A DNA stretch of 29,044 nucleotides from JANQUM01 sp047630355 (GCA_047630355.1 JBLHXN010000035.1:1-29044); one strand, 5' to 3'. Shown: positions 16,593-24,602, numbered from the stretch's first letter. A program made the numbers and translations. Notes: generated from the letters alone by a model not told the origin.

Positions 16593-16864
16593 TTGAAAGA
16601 GTTTACACAAGATTTAGATGAGAGATGCAAAAACGAAGAGCTATTAAATAGAATAACCGTGAATCCGCAAATTTGCCACGGCAAACCATGTATTAGAGGT
16701 TTACGGTATCCGGTTAAAATATTTTAGAAACACTTGCCTCAAGAATGACCTTTGCCGAGATATTGGCAGATTACGAAGACTTGGAAGAAGCAGATTTGCA
16801 AGCGAGCTTGCTATTTGCCGCTGAGTTGAGCAAGGTCAAAAATATCAATCGCTTAGTTGCATAA
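16593..16864 (+). pseudogene. Frameshifted DUF433-type antitoxin gene
   Basis: The conceptual protein has the DUF433 pattern: RITVNPQICHGKPCIRGLRYPV, then NILETLASRMTFAEILADY, then a helix ending INRLVA. These are small HTH proteins, often the antitoxin of a DUF5615 (PIN-like) toxin pair. The frame breaks after RYPV: the sequence GTTAAAATATTTTAG reads into a stop at 16725-16727. One base is missing in the A run 16716-16719; restoring it gives VKNILETLAS. No ATG is found in frame; a TTG at 16593 is the best start. The reading stops at 16862-16864, overlapping a toxin-like start. The family call is from motif memory and is firm. Confidence 0.82.
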
Positions 16865-16887
16865 AATTTATAGTTGATGCTCAATTA
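16861..16887 (+). pseudogene. Stub of a DUF5615-type PIN-like toxin gene
   Basis: Overlapping the antitoxin stop, a frame reads KFIVDAQL, the very usual N-terminus of DUF5615 toxins (M-K-F-I-V-D-A-Q-L-P). The first codon is ATA where ATG is expected; a single G-to-A change would both lose the start and turn an overlapping TGA stop into the observed TAA. After nine codons the similarity ends abruptly at REP-like hairpins. Short, but its place right behind a DUF433 gene makes it convincing. Confidence 0.65.
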
Positions 16888-16891
16888 TGCT

Positions 16892-16939
16892 GTGCGAATG
16901 TCTCTGACTTCGCACGGGCGACTGCGGTCTCCTGACCGC
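16892..16939. repeat. Two adjacent hairpins at the break of the toxin gene
   Basis: GTGCGAA (16892-16898) pairs with TTCGCAC (16909-16915), and GCGGTC (16924-16929) pairs with GACCGC (16934-16939) around TCCT. Both are perfect. They are GC-rich in an AT-rich setting and look like a REP/BIME-type unit. They start four bases after the toxin stub ends. Confidence 0.65.
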
Positions 16940-16969
16940 TTTAAAAGAGAATTAGCAACTTTTTTGATT

Positions 16970-17227
16970 TTACCAAGCACCAATTCTGCTATTATTCAAA
17001 ATTGCATAGATATGAGATTTGGCAATAATTCCTTCGTATTCTGCCAATCTATCTCTTTTCCCAATTTGAAGAGCCTTGTTAAAATTCTTAGGTGTTAACG
17101 CATAAGATTTTACGGTGTCGATGTAAATACTCCCATTCATATGAAGGCTATATGTGAAAGCTATTTTTGTCTTTGTGTAAAAAGTTTCTCCCTGATGTTT
17201 TAATATGTTTTTCCAAATTTTATCCAT
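16970..17227 (-). CDS. Small conserved-looking protein of unknown function
   Basis: The 85-residue protein has the segments GETFYTKTKIAFTYS, YALTPKNFNKAL and SHIYAILNNSRI. This layout (an aromatic-rich strand pair, a helix, then a short strand with AILxxxRI) resembles a family of ~80-residue uncharacterised bacterial proteins that I recall but cannot name. No signal peptide. It lies 44 bases after the SDR gene on the same strand, with a G-rich tract (minus strand) between, so readthrough transcription is possible. Its 3' end comes close to the REP hairpins. I think it is a real gene, but no function can be given. Confidence 0.6.
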   Translation of the reverse strand: MDKIWKNILKHQGETFYTKTKIAFTYSLHMNGSIYIDTVKSYALTPKNFNKALQIGKRDRLAEYEGIIAKSHIYAILNNSRIGAW

Positions 17228-17271
17228 GTCTGCTTTGTTTTACTGTTCAAATATTTGTCCCCCCCTCCCCC

Positions 17272-17988
17272 TCACATCACCTTTGTATAAATCCAATCCG
17301 GTAATATTTTCATCAGCGTTGCAATCAAAACGTAGCGTTTGGTGATATACGCAACGGCTTTTTTACTTTCGATAGCATCAGCAATTTGGCGGGCGGCTTT
17401 TTGCGGGGAGGCAACCCAAAACATCGTTTTATTTTGTTCAGTCATTGCCGTTTCTACGAAGCCCGGACGAATATCGGTTACGTGAATATCTTTGTACCAT
17501 TTCACGGAGCGATAACGTAAGCCTTCTAAATAACTCGACATAAATGCTTTGGTGGCGTGGTATTCAGGAGCGTACGGGCTACTTCTCGTAGCGGCAACAG
17601 AGGAAATTCCGACCAAATGCCCTTTCTTTTGCGTTTTGAAATACTCGTAGCCGTAATTTGCCAACGCCATGAATCCGCGGGCGTTGATGTCCACAACCTG
17701 TAATTCCTGCTCGTACGTAGCTTTCGGATATCCAACTCCGGCGTTGATGATCAACACATCACAGCCACCCATTTCTTCAATTAGTTCCCCCAGTATTTGA
17801 CGCGATTCTTCGGTGTTTGCTACGTCCATAAATGCGGTATGAATTGCGGCATTCGGAAAACTGTTCTTTATTTCTTCCAGTTTTTCGGTGCGTCGTCCCG
17901 TAATTCCGACGATGTGGCTGTTGGCAGCATAATGTTCTGCGATGGCTCTGCCGATACCTGAAGTAGCTCCAATGATTAAAACTTTCAT
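17272..17988 (-). CDS. SDR-family NAD(P)-dependent oxidoreductase
   Basis: A 238-residue classical short-chain dehydrogenase/reductase. The cofactor motif GATSGIG is at residues 7-13, NAG at 82-84, the catalytic Ser130 in GISSVAA, and Tyr143/Lys147 in YHATK. RR at 32-33 after the second strand suggests NADP(H) rather than NAD(H). The C-terminal end (ATLMKILPDWIYTKV) is hydrophobic and resembles the SDR members that act on lipid-like substrates, but the substrate cannot be set. It is divergent from the TonB-dependent receptor gene, with 89 bases between start codons. Confidence 0.93.
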   Translation of the reverse strand: MKVLIIGATSGIGRAIAEHYAANSHIVGITGRRTEKLEEIKNSFPNAAIHTAFMDVANTEESRQILGELIEEMGGCDVLIINAGVGYPKATYEQELQVVDINARGFMALANYGYEYFKTQKKGHLVGISSVAATRSSPYAPEYHATKAFMSSYLEGLRYRSVKWYKDIHVTDIRPGFVETAMTEQNKTMFWVASPQKAARQIADAIESKKAVAYITKRYVLIATLMKILPDWIYTKVM

Positions 17989-18077
17989 TTTTTATTGATG
18001 GGTTTGAACACTAAACTTACAAAAAAAGGTTAAAGAAATGACTATTCGTAAGTTCAACTATCCACAACTGTTCAACT

Positions 18078-20366
18078 ATGACTAAAATGTCTACGCTCCT
18101 TACTGGATTTACCTTACTGCTTTTCCAAAATTTCTCGTTCGCTCAAATTTCGCAAACGGTTAGAGGCAGCGTTTCAGACGCTACAAGTCAGAAAGGACTC
18201 GTCAAGGCAACGGTTTCTTTAGCTGACACCGAGCACAAAACATTCACCGATGCAAAAGGCGACTTTATCATTAAAAACGTACCACCGGGACGTTATACCG
18301 CCGTTGTTACTAACGTAGGATTCACGACTAAAAAAATAACCGAATTATTAGTGCAATCGGGGAAAGAATTGATTCTGAACGTAATTCTCGAACCTTCGAT
18401 AAATCAGCTTTCCGAAACTACCGTTACCGCCGCTTCACCCAATTTATCGGGTGCGTTGACGAGTATAAACACCATTACCACCGAGCAGGTAATGCGTTAC
18501 CCGGCAACGTTTATGGATCCCGCCCGACTCGCTCAATCTTTTGCCGGAGTTGCGGTAAACAACGATCAAGCCAACGGAATATCAGTTCGGGGAAATAACC
18601 CAAATACACTGCAATGGCGATTGGAAGGCGTGGAAATTGTGAACCCGAACCACACAAGCAACGCCGGAACTTTTGGCGATCTACCAACCGCTGCGGGCGG
18701 TGGCGTGAATATTTTATCAGCTCAATTGCTCGGAAATATGAATTTTCTGACCGGAGCCTTTCCTGCTGAATACGGAAACGTGTTGGGCGGCGTAATGGAC
18801 ATGCGTTTACGCAAAGGAAACGACACCGAACGCGAATACACCGCTCAAGTTGGATTTATTGGAATTGATTTATCCGCCGAAGGACCATTTTCTAAGAATA
18901 GCAAGGCGAGTTATTTGGTAAATTATCGTTACTCATTCACGGGCTTATTAGGTTTAGGTGGAATCGATTTTGGCGGCGAAGCAATTGCCTTTCAGGATTT
19001 ATCTTTCAACATTTCTATTCCCACAAAAAAAGCGGGAGATTTTACTATTTTCGGAATGGGCGGAAACAGCAGTAACGTCTTCACTTCCCCCGAAGATCCG
19101 GCGGAGTGGGAAGAGGAAAAGTCACAATTCAATATTGATTTCCGAAGTAAAATGGGTGCGATTGGAGTTACCCACGAAAAGCGTTTTGGAAACATTTTGT
19201 GGCGAAATGTAGTGGCAGTTTCGGGAACTGAAAGTGAGCGAATTCAGGATTTAGCACAGAACGGCACCAATGTACAGTATAATTTTACCACTAAAAGACT
19301 CATCAGTTTATCTTCCACATTGCAGCAGCCTTTAGGTAAACGTAATTCAATAAAGTACGGTATGTACGCCACTTTTCAGAAAGATGGACTGAGTATTCGG
19401 GAAATTGCTAACCAAAAGTTTTCTGACGAAAGTACACTTTTGCAACCTTTTGCTAGCGTTACATTTAGACCATTTGAGCGTTTGACGGCAAATGTAGGGG
19501 TGCATTATCTATATTATTCAATGAGCAATTCAATTTCGGTTGAGCCTCGGCTTTCGGCGGCGTATAAATTGAGTGATAAACAGACCATTGCCGCCGGTTA
19601 CGGTTTGCACAGTCAGCAGCAGCCTCCACTATTATACATCACAAGCAGGTTAGATTTAAATAAAGCCCATCACTTTATACTTAATCACACGTTCACAACT
19701 TCTAAAAATAGCTTCTTCAAAACAGAATTATTCTATCAGCGTCTCTTCAATATTCCAAATATCCCTATTAATCAAAGTCTGATTTTTCCTGCTTCATCAG
19801 GAATTAATTTAATTGACGTTGTGCCATTTACGCAGTATGTTAATAGCGGTAACGGCACAAACTACGGCGTAGAATTTACCTACCAAAAATACTTAACAGA
19901 CGGCTTTTTTATGTTAGCAAATGCTACCTTATACAATTCTACTTTTGAGATTGCCAACCAAACGTTCGATACTCGTTTCAACGGAAATTACATTTTCAAT
20001 TTGACAATTGGGAAAGAATGGGAACGTACTAAAAACAGAATTCTGGGCGTAAACGGACGAGTGGTGTACATGGGCGGATTCCGCGATACACCAATTGACC
20101 TGCAAGCTTCCAGAAATTTCAGAACCACAACTTACGAGCCTAACGTACCATTTACCGCTCAGCAAGCCGATTTCTTCCGCCCCGATCTCCGCATTTATTG
20201 GAGAAAGTCAAAGGCGAAATATTCACGAATGCTGTCACTCGATATTCAGAACTTTGCTAATTACGAAAACGAAGCTTTCCGCTATTACGATTCATTTTTG
20301 GACGAAATTGTGGTTAAAAAACAACTTGGCTTGATTCCGATGATAAATTATCGGTGGGAGTTTTAG
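18078..20366 (+). CDS. TonB-dependent receptor with carboxypeptidase-regulatory-like domain
   Basis: The 762-residue outer-membrane protein has a signal peptide (TLLTGFTLLLFQNFSFA|Q), then a carboxypeptidase-regulatory-like beta domain at ~25-110 (VRGSVSDATSQKGLVKATVSL, GDFIIKNVPPGRYTAVV), then a plug domain at ~120-235 with SVRGNNPNTLQWRLEGVEI and FPAEYGNVLGGVMDMRLRKG, and a beta barrel that ends in an aromatic residue (NYRWEF). It imports or senses a ligand with energy from TonB. It is shorter than typical SusC (~1000 residues) and no SusD gene follows, so it is not a standard glycan-uptake pair. The ligand is unknown; it may be a metal chelate, peptide or small glycan. A repeat and then the GIN-domain gene follow on the same strand. 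Confidence 0.93.
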   Translation: MTKMSTLLTGFTLLLFQNFSFAQISQTVRGSVSDATSQKGLVKATVSLADTEHKTFTDAKGDFIIKNVPPGRYTAVVTNVGFTTKKITELLVQSGKELILNVILEPSINQLSETTVTAASPNLSGALTSINTITTEQVMRYPATFMDPARLAQSFAGVAVNNDQANGISVRGNNPNTLQWRLEGVEIVNPNHTSNAGTFGDLPTAAGGGVNILSAQLLGNMNFLTGAFPAEYGNVLGGVMDMRLRKGNDTEREYTAQVGFIGIDLSAEGPFSKNSKASYLVNYRYSFTGLLGLGGIDFGGEAIAFQDLSFNISIPTKKAGDFTIFGMGGNSSNVFTSPEDPAEWEEEKSQFNIDFRSKMGAIGVTHEKRFGNILWRNVVAVSGTESERIQDLAQNGTNVQYNFTTKRLISLSSTLQQPLGKRNSIKYGMYATFQKDGLSIREIANQKFSDESTLLQPFASVTFRPFERLTANVGVHYLYYSMSNSISVEPRLSAAYKLSDKQTIAAGYGLHSQQQPPLLYITSRLDLNKAHHFILNHTFTTSKNSFFKTELFYQRLFNIPNIPINQSLIFPASSGINLIDVVPFTQYVNSGNGTNYGVEFTYQKYLTDGFFMLANATLYNSTFEIANQTFDTRFNGNYIFNLTIGKEWERTKNRILGVNGRVVYMGGFRDTPIDLQASRNFRTTTYEPNVPFTAQQADFFRPDLRIYWRKSKAKYSRMLSLDIQNFANYENEAFRYYDSFLDEIVVKKQLGLIPMINYRWEF

Positions 20367-20378
20367 GCCTCTTCATTA

Positions 20379-20425
20379 AAACCTTACAGGTCTGAAATTT
20401 GGGTATTTATAGACCTGCAAGGTTT
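20379..20425. repeat. Imperfect 15-bp inverted repeat after the TonB receptor gene
   Basis: AAACCTTACAGGTCT (20379-20393) and AGACCTGCAAGGTTT (20411-20425) are inverted with one mismatch (14 of 15), around a 17-base loop. Elements with the AAACCTTGCAGGTCT core are frequent between genes in Bacteroidota. It may also end the receptor transcript, though the T run after it is poor. Confidence 0.7.
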
Positions 20426-20459
20426 ACTCGGTTAAACCTTTTTAACATTTGAAGCAACG

Positions 20460-20500
20460 TTTGTTCCTGACGACCCATCTATTGAATAATCAGGAACAAA
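20460..20500. repeat. Perfect 11-bp inverted repeat just before the GIN-domain gene
   Basis: TTTGTTCCTGA (20460-20470) and TCAGGAACAAA (20490-20500) are perfect inverted arms with a 19-base loop. The right arm ends 11 bases before the ATG at 20512, so in mRNA the hairpin would sit next to the ribosome site. It could control translation, be an operator, or be a dispersed repeat. Confidence 0.6.
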
Positions 20501-20511
20501 AAACACTTTAA

Positions 20512-21231
20512 ATGAAAAAGCTAAGCCCGTATTTATTGAGCATTTGTTTGCTCGCATTTGTAACGTCTTGCACGTTACTTCGCAATGACGACGTATCGCC
20601 GCAGGGTGAGAAAACCAAAGAGTTTAACGTTTCAAATTTCGACGAAGTTGACGGCGGAAACGCCATTTATTTCACCGTAAAAAAAGGAGCATCTTTTAAA
20701 GTCTCCGCCATCGGCGATGGTCGGGACATCGACGATTTAGACATTCGAGTGAGGGGAAATCAGTTGAAGGTTGACTACGTAAATCGTATCGGTAGAATAA
20801 AGCGATACCGGATGGATGTTTTGATTGAAATGCCCACTGTGGAATACGTTAGCTTCTCCGGAGCCTCTGATGCAATTGTGGAAGATTTCAGCGGTTTGAG
20901 CGAATTAAAAGCCAAGCTTTCGGGAGCATCAACGCTGCGTATTCGGCAAGGAATTGATAAACTCACCGCCGATATAAACGGAGCTTCCACATTATATGTC
21001 GTTGACTTAGTTGATGTGTTAGACGCCAATGTTTCGGGAGCTTCGACCGTGAATGCTTATGAAGCAGATGCCACGAAAGCTTACGTTCAAGCATCTGGTG
21101 CGAGTACAGTTCGGGTTACGGTTTCTGATTATCTGGAGGTAAACGCCAGCGGAGCCAGCAGCGTATTTTACCGAGGAAATCCCGATATTGAAGAGAAAAC
21201 CAGCGGAGCGAGTAAGATTAGGAAGGATTAA
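20512..21231 (+). CDS. Head GIN domain lipoprotein (DUF2807-type)
   Basis: A 239-residue lipoprotein: signal MKKLSPYLLSICLLAFVTSC with lipobox Cys20. The mature part is a GIN/DUF2807 domain, known as a putative adhesin head in Bacteroidota. It opens with EFNVSNFDEVDGGNAIYFTVKKG and then has seven [SN]GAS motifs starting at residues 116, 137, 156, 175, 195, 213 and 231, spaced 18-21 residues, as expected for coils of a right-handed beta solenoid. It is anchored in the outer or inner membrane by lipid. Its role is not known. It follows the TonB receptor gene with two inverted repeats between, and shares a bidirectional terminator with the M1 peptidase gene. Confidence 0.92.
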   Translation: MKKLSPYLLSICLLAFVTSCTLLRNDDVSPQGEKTKEFNVSNFDEVDGGNAIYFTVKKGASFKVSAIGDGRDIDDLDIRVRGNQLKVDYVNRIGRIKRYRMDVLIEMPTVEYVSFSGASDAIVEDFSGLSELKAKLSGASTLRIRQGIDKLTADINGASTLYVVDLVDVLDANVSGASTVNAYEADATKAYVQASGASTVRVTVSDYLEVNASGASSVFYRGNPDIEEKTSGASKIRKD

Positions 21232-21282
21232 AAAACCTCTTGCTAAACCCCACCCCGCAGAGAGGGAGAAGGTTTATATGTA

Positions 21283-21316
21283 AAGAAGCCCAGACAATTA
21301 ATTGCCTGGGCTTCTT
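21283..21316. terminator. Bidirectional terminator between convergent genes
   Basis: AAGAAGCCCAG (21283-21293) and CTGGGCTTCTT (21306-21316) are perfect 11-bp arms, with a palindromic loop containing CAATTAATTG. The stem has a T-rich end on the plus side and an A-rich start that acts as a T tract on the minus side, so it can serve both the GIN-domain gene and the M1 peptidase gene. The bases just before it (21236-21275) are a C/G-rich, loosely symmetric stretch. Confidence 0.88.
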
Positions 21317-21355
21317 ATTTACTCCCATCTGGGGGAAAGTTAGGGAGGAGCTATT

Positions 21356-23701
21356 TTAATTCGTCCCCGTTGCTGCTCCGCCTGACTGCTTTGCTTCCTG
21401 CATTGGATTTAATGCCGATGAGCGGTTGTTTTTGTAAAGCTGAAACTTCGTAGGTTGTTCCGGCTCCCTTGGGTAAGCGTTATCCGACGTATCAATGTCC
21501 GGAATTTCGTAAAAAGGATCAAGTTTAAACTTCGTTACCTTCTTCGTCGTAGCAATTGTCTTGCTGATTTCACCACTATTCATTCTCCAAATTTCTGCTG
21601 GATAACGAACCACTTCCGTAGTACCATCATCGTACGTCATTTGTACAATTACGGGCATCATCAATCCACCTTTATTTTTCAGTTTCAAAACGTAGAAGTT
21701 CTTCTTTTCGTCAATCGCTTTACGTTCGTCGGCAGAAAGACCAGCAATATATTCCTGATACTTCTTTTTCTCGGCTTCGGTAGCTTTGTACGGGTCGTAG
21801 CTGTTGTAGAAATCCTTCATGGTTGGGTCGGCTTCCACTACCGTTTGCTTGATATCCGTTCTGTTTCGGATATTACTCATGGTCTCTTTACGAGCCATAT
21901 CTTCTTGCTTTTCGGCTGCTTTCGCTACTTCAGGGTTTTGGTCGTCAAGACTGTACCATTCTACATCGGCAATGGCTTGGTCAGCGGCTTCTACGCCATA
22001 AAACCATCCTTTCCAGAACCAATCTAAATCAACGCCGGATGCATCTTCCATGGTGCGGAAAAAGTCTGCGGGTTGCGGATGCTTGAACGCCCAACGACGC
22101 GAATACTCTTTGAAAGCGAAATCAAATAGTTCACGCCCCATCACGGTTTCACGCAAAATATTCAATCCGGTTGCAGGTTTAGAATACGCATTTGGCCCGA
22201 AAGTACCGGGCACAATATTATCAGAACTCGACATGATCGGATTTTGCTTATCAGCATCCGTTTTCATGTACCGAACAATAGACTGCGGCTGAATTCCCGT
22301 TGCCGGAAAATCACGATCCCATTCCAGACAAGCCAATCCTTCTAAGAATGAATTGATTCCCTCGTCCATCCAAGACCACTGACGTTCGTCAGAATTTACA
22401 ATCATCGGGAAAAAGTTGTGTCCTACTTCGTGAATAACTACTAAAATCAGGAAGTTCTTCGTGCCTTCAGAGTAAGTTCCGTCTTCTTCGGGACGAGCTC
22501 CGTTAAAGCTCATCATCGGGTATTCCATTCCACCAATCGGACCATGAACCGAATAAGCCACCGGGTAAGGATACGCCACGCTTCGCTTCGAATACGAAGT
22601 GAGTGTGTGAGCCACTACGCGGGTAGAATACTGCCCCCAAAGCGGATTTGCTTCTTTTGGGTATAATGACATCGCCCAAACACTTTTTCCTTCCACGTTT
22701 ACTTTCATGGCATCCCAAATAAATTTGCGGGAAGCGGCGAACGCAAAGTCACGCACGTTTTCTGCTTTGAAAACCCACGTTTTTGTACCCGTTGGCTTTC
22801 CCTTTTCGGCGGCTTCGGCTTCGCTTTGACTTACAATCAAAACGGGAATTGAGCTACTTTCAGCCTGCTTCAACCGATTTCTCATTTCTTTCGACAATAA
22901 CTTGTCCATGTCCTGCAATTCTCCGGTTGCACCCACTACCATATCGTTTGGTGCGGTGATGGCAACTTCGTAATTTCCAAAAACCAAGGCAAACTCACCC
23001 TGACCCAGAAATTGCTTGTTTTGCCAGCCGTTTACGTCGTCATAAACGCACATGCGGGGAAACCACTGAGCCATTTCGTACAGATAATTTCCGTCTTTTT
23101 CGAAGAACTCATAACCACCGCGACCGCCCTGAGCGTTCACTTCGATAATATTATGATTCCAGTCAACAGAGAACACAAATTTTTGTCCCGTAGGAAGCGG
23201 CGAAGGTAAATCAACCCGCATCATAGTTCCGTTAATAGTATGTTTCAAAGGTCTTTTTGAAGCATCAAGTACAGAAGTGATATTATAACCGTACAACTTA
23301 TCAGATTTGCCTTCTATGCCGTTGAGCGATCTCATGGATTCACCACGCTTAGTATCAATATTAGAAGAGCGGGTTATTTTACCGGTAGCATCGTCTTTGA
23401 AACGGTTTTGGTCAAGTTGCAACCAAAGGTAGCGAAGTGGCTCGGGCGAATTATTAAAATACGTGATCGTTTCAGAACCCGTCAGACGTTGGTTTACGTC
23501 GTCCAATTCAACTTTGATAGTGTAATCGGCTCGTTGCTGCCAATAATCGCGACCGGGAGCACCAGAAGCAGAGCGATAAGTGTTGGGAGTTGGCAGAGCC
23601 GTACCCATTTGCTCGAAATAATCATTTGCCTTGTAAGGCGAGTCCTGCCCCCAGGCGGTTAGTGAAAACACCGTCAAGAGTAGTGCGTAATACTTTTTCA
23701 T
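21356..23701 (-). CDS. Secreted M1-family aminopeptidase-like metallopeptidase
   Basis: The 781-residue protein has a signal peptide (MKKYYALLLTVFSLTAWG|QD) and an M1 layout: N-terminal beta domain (YTIKVELDDVNQRLTGSETI), the exopeptidase-type loop GGMEYPMM, and the zinc site HEVGH at residues 424-428 with the third ligand Glu447 (HExxH-x18-E). The C-terminal part has a long charged helical segment (KQEDMARKETMSNIRNR) and a beta-rich end. Such secreted M1 peptidases are frequent in Bacteroidota and release amino acids from peptides outside the cytoplasm. The GGMEY in place of GxMEN is usual for this subgroup. On the minus strand TAACTTTA (23736-23743) is a 7-of-8 match to the -7 consensus. 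Confidence 0.95.
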   Translation of the reverse strand: MKKYYALLLTVFSLTAWGQDSPYKANDYFEQMGTALPTPNTYRSASGAPGRDYWQQRADYTIKVELDDVNQRLTGSETITYFNNSPEPLRYLWLQLDQNRFKDDATGKITRSSNIDTKRGESMRSLNGIEGKSDKLYGYNITSVLDASKRPLKHTINGTMMRVDLPSPLPTGQKFVFSVDWNHNIIEVNAQGGRGGYEFFEKDGNYLYEMAQWFPRMCVYDDVNGWQNKQFLGQGEFALVFGNYEVAITAPNDMVVGATGELQDMDKLLSKEMRNRLKQAESSSIPVLIVSQSEAEAAEKGKPTGTKTWVFKAENVRDFAFAASRKFIWDAMKVNVEGKSVWAMSLYPKEANPLWGQYSTRVVAHTLTSYSKRSVAYPYPVAYSVHGPIGGMEYPMMSFNGARPEEDGTYSEGTKNFLILVVIHEVGHNFFPMIVNSDERQWSWMDEGINSFLEGLACLEWDRDFPATGIQPQSIVRYMKTDADKQNPIMSSSDNIVPGTFGPNAYSKPATGLNILRETVMGRELFDFAFKEYSRRWAFKHPQPADFFRTMEDASGVDLDWFWKGWFYGVEAADQAIADVEWYSLDDQNPEVAKAAEKQEDMARKETMSNIRNRTDIKQTVVEADPTMKDFYNSYDPYKATEAEKKKYQEYIAGLSADERKAIDEKKNFYVLKLKNKGGLMMPVIVQMTYDDGTTEVVRYPAEIWRMNSGEISKTIATTKKVTKFKLDPFYEIPDIDTSDNAYPREPEQPTKFQLYKNNRSSALNPMQEAKQSGGAATGTN

Positions 23702-23908
23702 TCGTTGGAATTAAGGTTTATTAAACTGAAAACCTTAAAGTTAACAGATTTTTTTGAGTTGGTGATTTTCATGAGGAAATGAATATTGATTTGCGGGATA
23801 TAACGGGCATTTAAGTAGACCAATATTAGAATTCAATTACAATTGAAACAAAAGTATCAGTTATCCTGATTTGTATTTAAATTATGCAACACTGATAAAA
23901 ATGCAGTC

Positions 23909-24364
23909 ATGAAATACCTCATTTTTTTAACGGTTTTTGCTTTTTTTAGTCTGAATATCAACGCCCAATTTGTGGACGAAATGCGGTATTGGGGAAAAAG
24001 CGAAGTGCTTTTCAATAATCAAGTACTGAAGAAACCGAAGCAGTTTCGATTACTGATAGAAGAAAAAAATAACACCGGACTAACGAAAGCATTTAAAAAG
24101 TACAAACGTAAGCACCGCATCCATCAGATCTTTGGCGGTTTCACGAATGCTGTCGGTCCTTCAACAGCATTCAGTGAATTTGACGGAACGCAGCAAGCAA
24201 TAAATTACTGGGTGATTCCGGTTGTTGCGGTAACTACGGGCGAGAAGGTTTTATCCAAAAAACCGTTTCACCGTGCCATAAAAGCATTAGTTGACGAGTA
24301 CAATGATGTTGTGCTGATCGAAAATATTAGACTGGGACGTGAGTCATCTCAAAATATTAAATAA
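23909..24364 (+). CDS. Exported protein of unknown function
   Basis: The 151-residue protein starts with a signal peptide (MKYLIFLTVFAFFSLNINA|QF). The mature part is basic in the middle (LTKAFKKYKRKHRIHQIFGG) and has a hydrophobic stretch INYWVIPVVAVTTGEKVLSKK that could be a single membrane segment. It ends in a Lys/Arg-poor tail. No domain is recognised. The gene is flanked by the divergent M1 peptidase gene (207 bases, no clear site) and downstream by dispersed repeats. It is likely real because of the signal peptide and codon use, but the role is unknown. Confidence 0.72.
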   Translation: MKYLIFLTVFAFFSLNINAQFVDEMRYWGKSEVLFNNQVLKKPKQFRLLIEEKNNTGLTKAFKKYKRKHRIHQIFGGFTNAVGPSTAFSEFDGTQQAINYWVIPVVAVTTGEKVLSKKPFHRAIKALVDEYNDVVLIENIRLGRESSQNIK

Positions 24365-24401
24365 CCCATTATCAAGCGTTTGAGTATTCATTCTGGCATT
24401 T

Positions 24402-24508
24402 GCTCCGTAGGAGCAGCATATTCGTAACTAATCCGTTAATCAAGCGAATTATTGAGTCCCATCGGAACAACATAAACGATTTCGTTAAATATGTTGTACC
24501 TACGGCAC
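24402..24508 (+). repeat. Three units of the 18-nt dispersed repeat
   Basis: Units are GCTCCGTAGGAGCAGCAT (24402-24419), GTCCCATCGGAACAACAT (24456-24473) and, on the minus strand, GTGCCGTAGGTACAACAT (24491-24508). The first forms the hairpin GCTCC-GTA-GGAGC. The last two are inverted to each other, a BIME-like pattern. They belong with the two units at 16476-16560. No gene is seen in 24365-24602; a short minus-strand frame here is made of the repeats. Confidence 0.72.
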
Positions 24509-24602
24509 TTGACTGAACAAAGGTTTCTGTTTCTGCTATTAATATATTGCCTTGGTGATTCAAGTAAGTTGTAAATTCGACATTCACATAACCAATTTAA
24601 CA

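Noticed and set aside
17255..17272. C-rich tract after the SDR gene (G-rich on the minus strand) as a G-quadruplex
   Set aside because: Only two long G runs are present, not four. It is more likely a chance or slippage tract.
18078..21231. TonB receptor and GIN-domain gene as a SusC/SusD-like glycan locus
   Set aside because: The receptor is too short for SusC and the next gene is a GIN-domain lipoprotein with no SusD features.
21455..22027. Long plus-strand frame (190 codons) opposite the M1 peptidase gene
   Set aside because: It is antisense to a firmly identified gene and its composition (Phe/Arg/Ser-rich, no motif) is that of a shadow frame.
24372..24587. Minus-strand 71-codon frame after the exported protein
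   Set aside because: It is made up of the three 18-nt repeat units and has no protein features.
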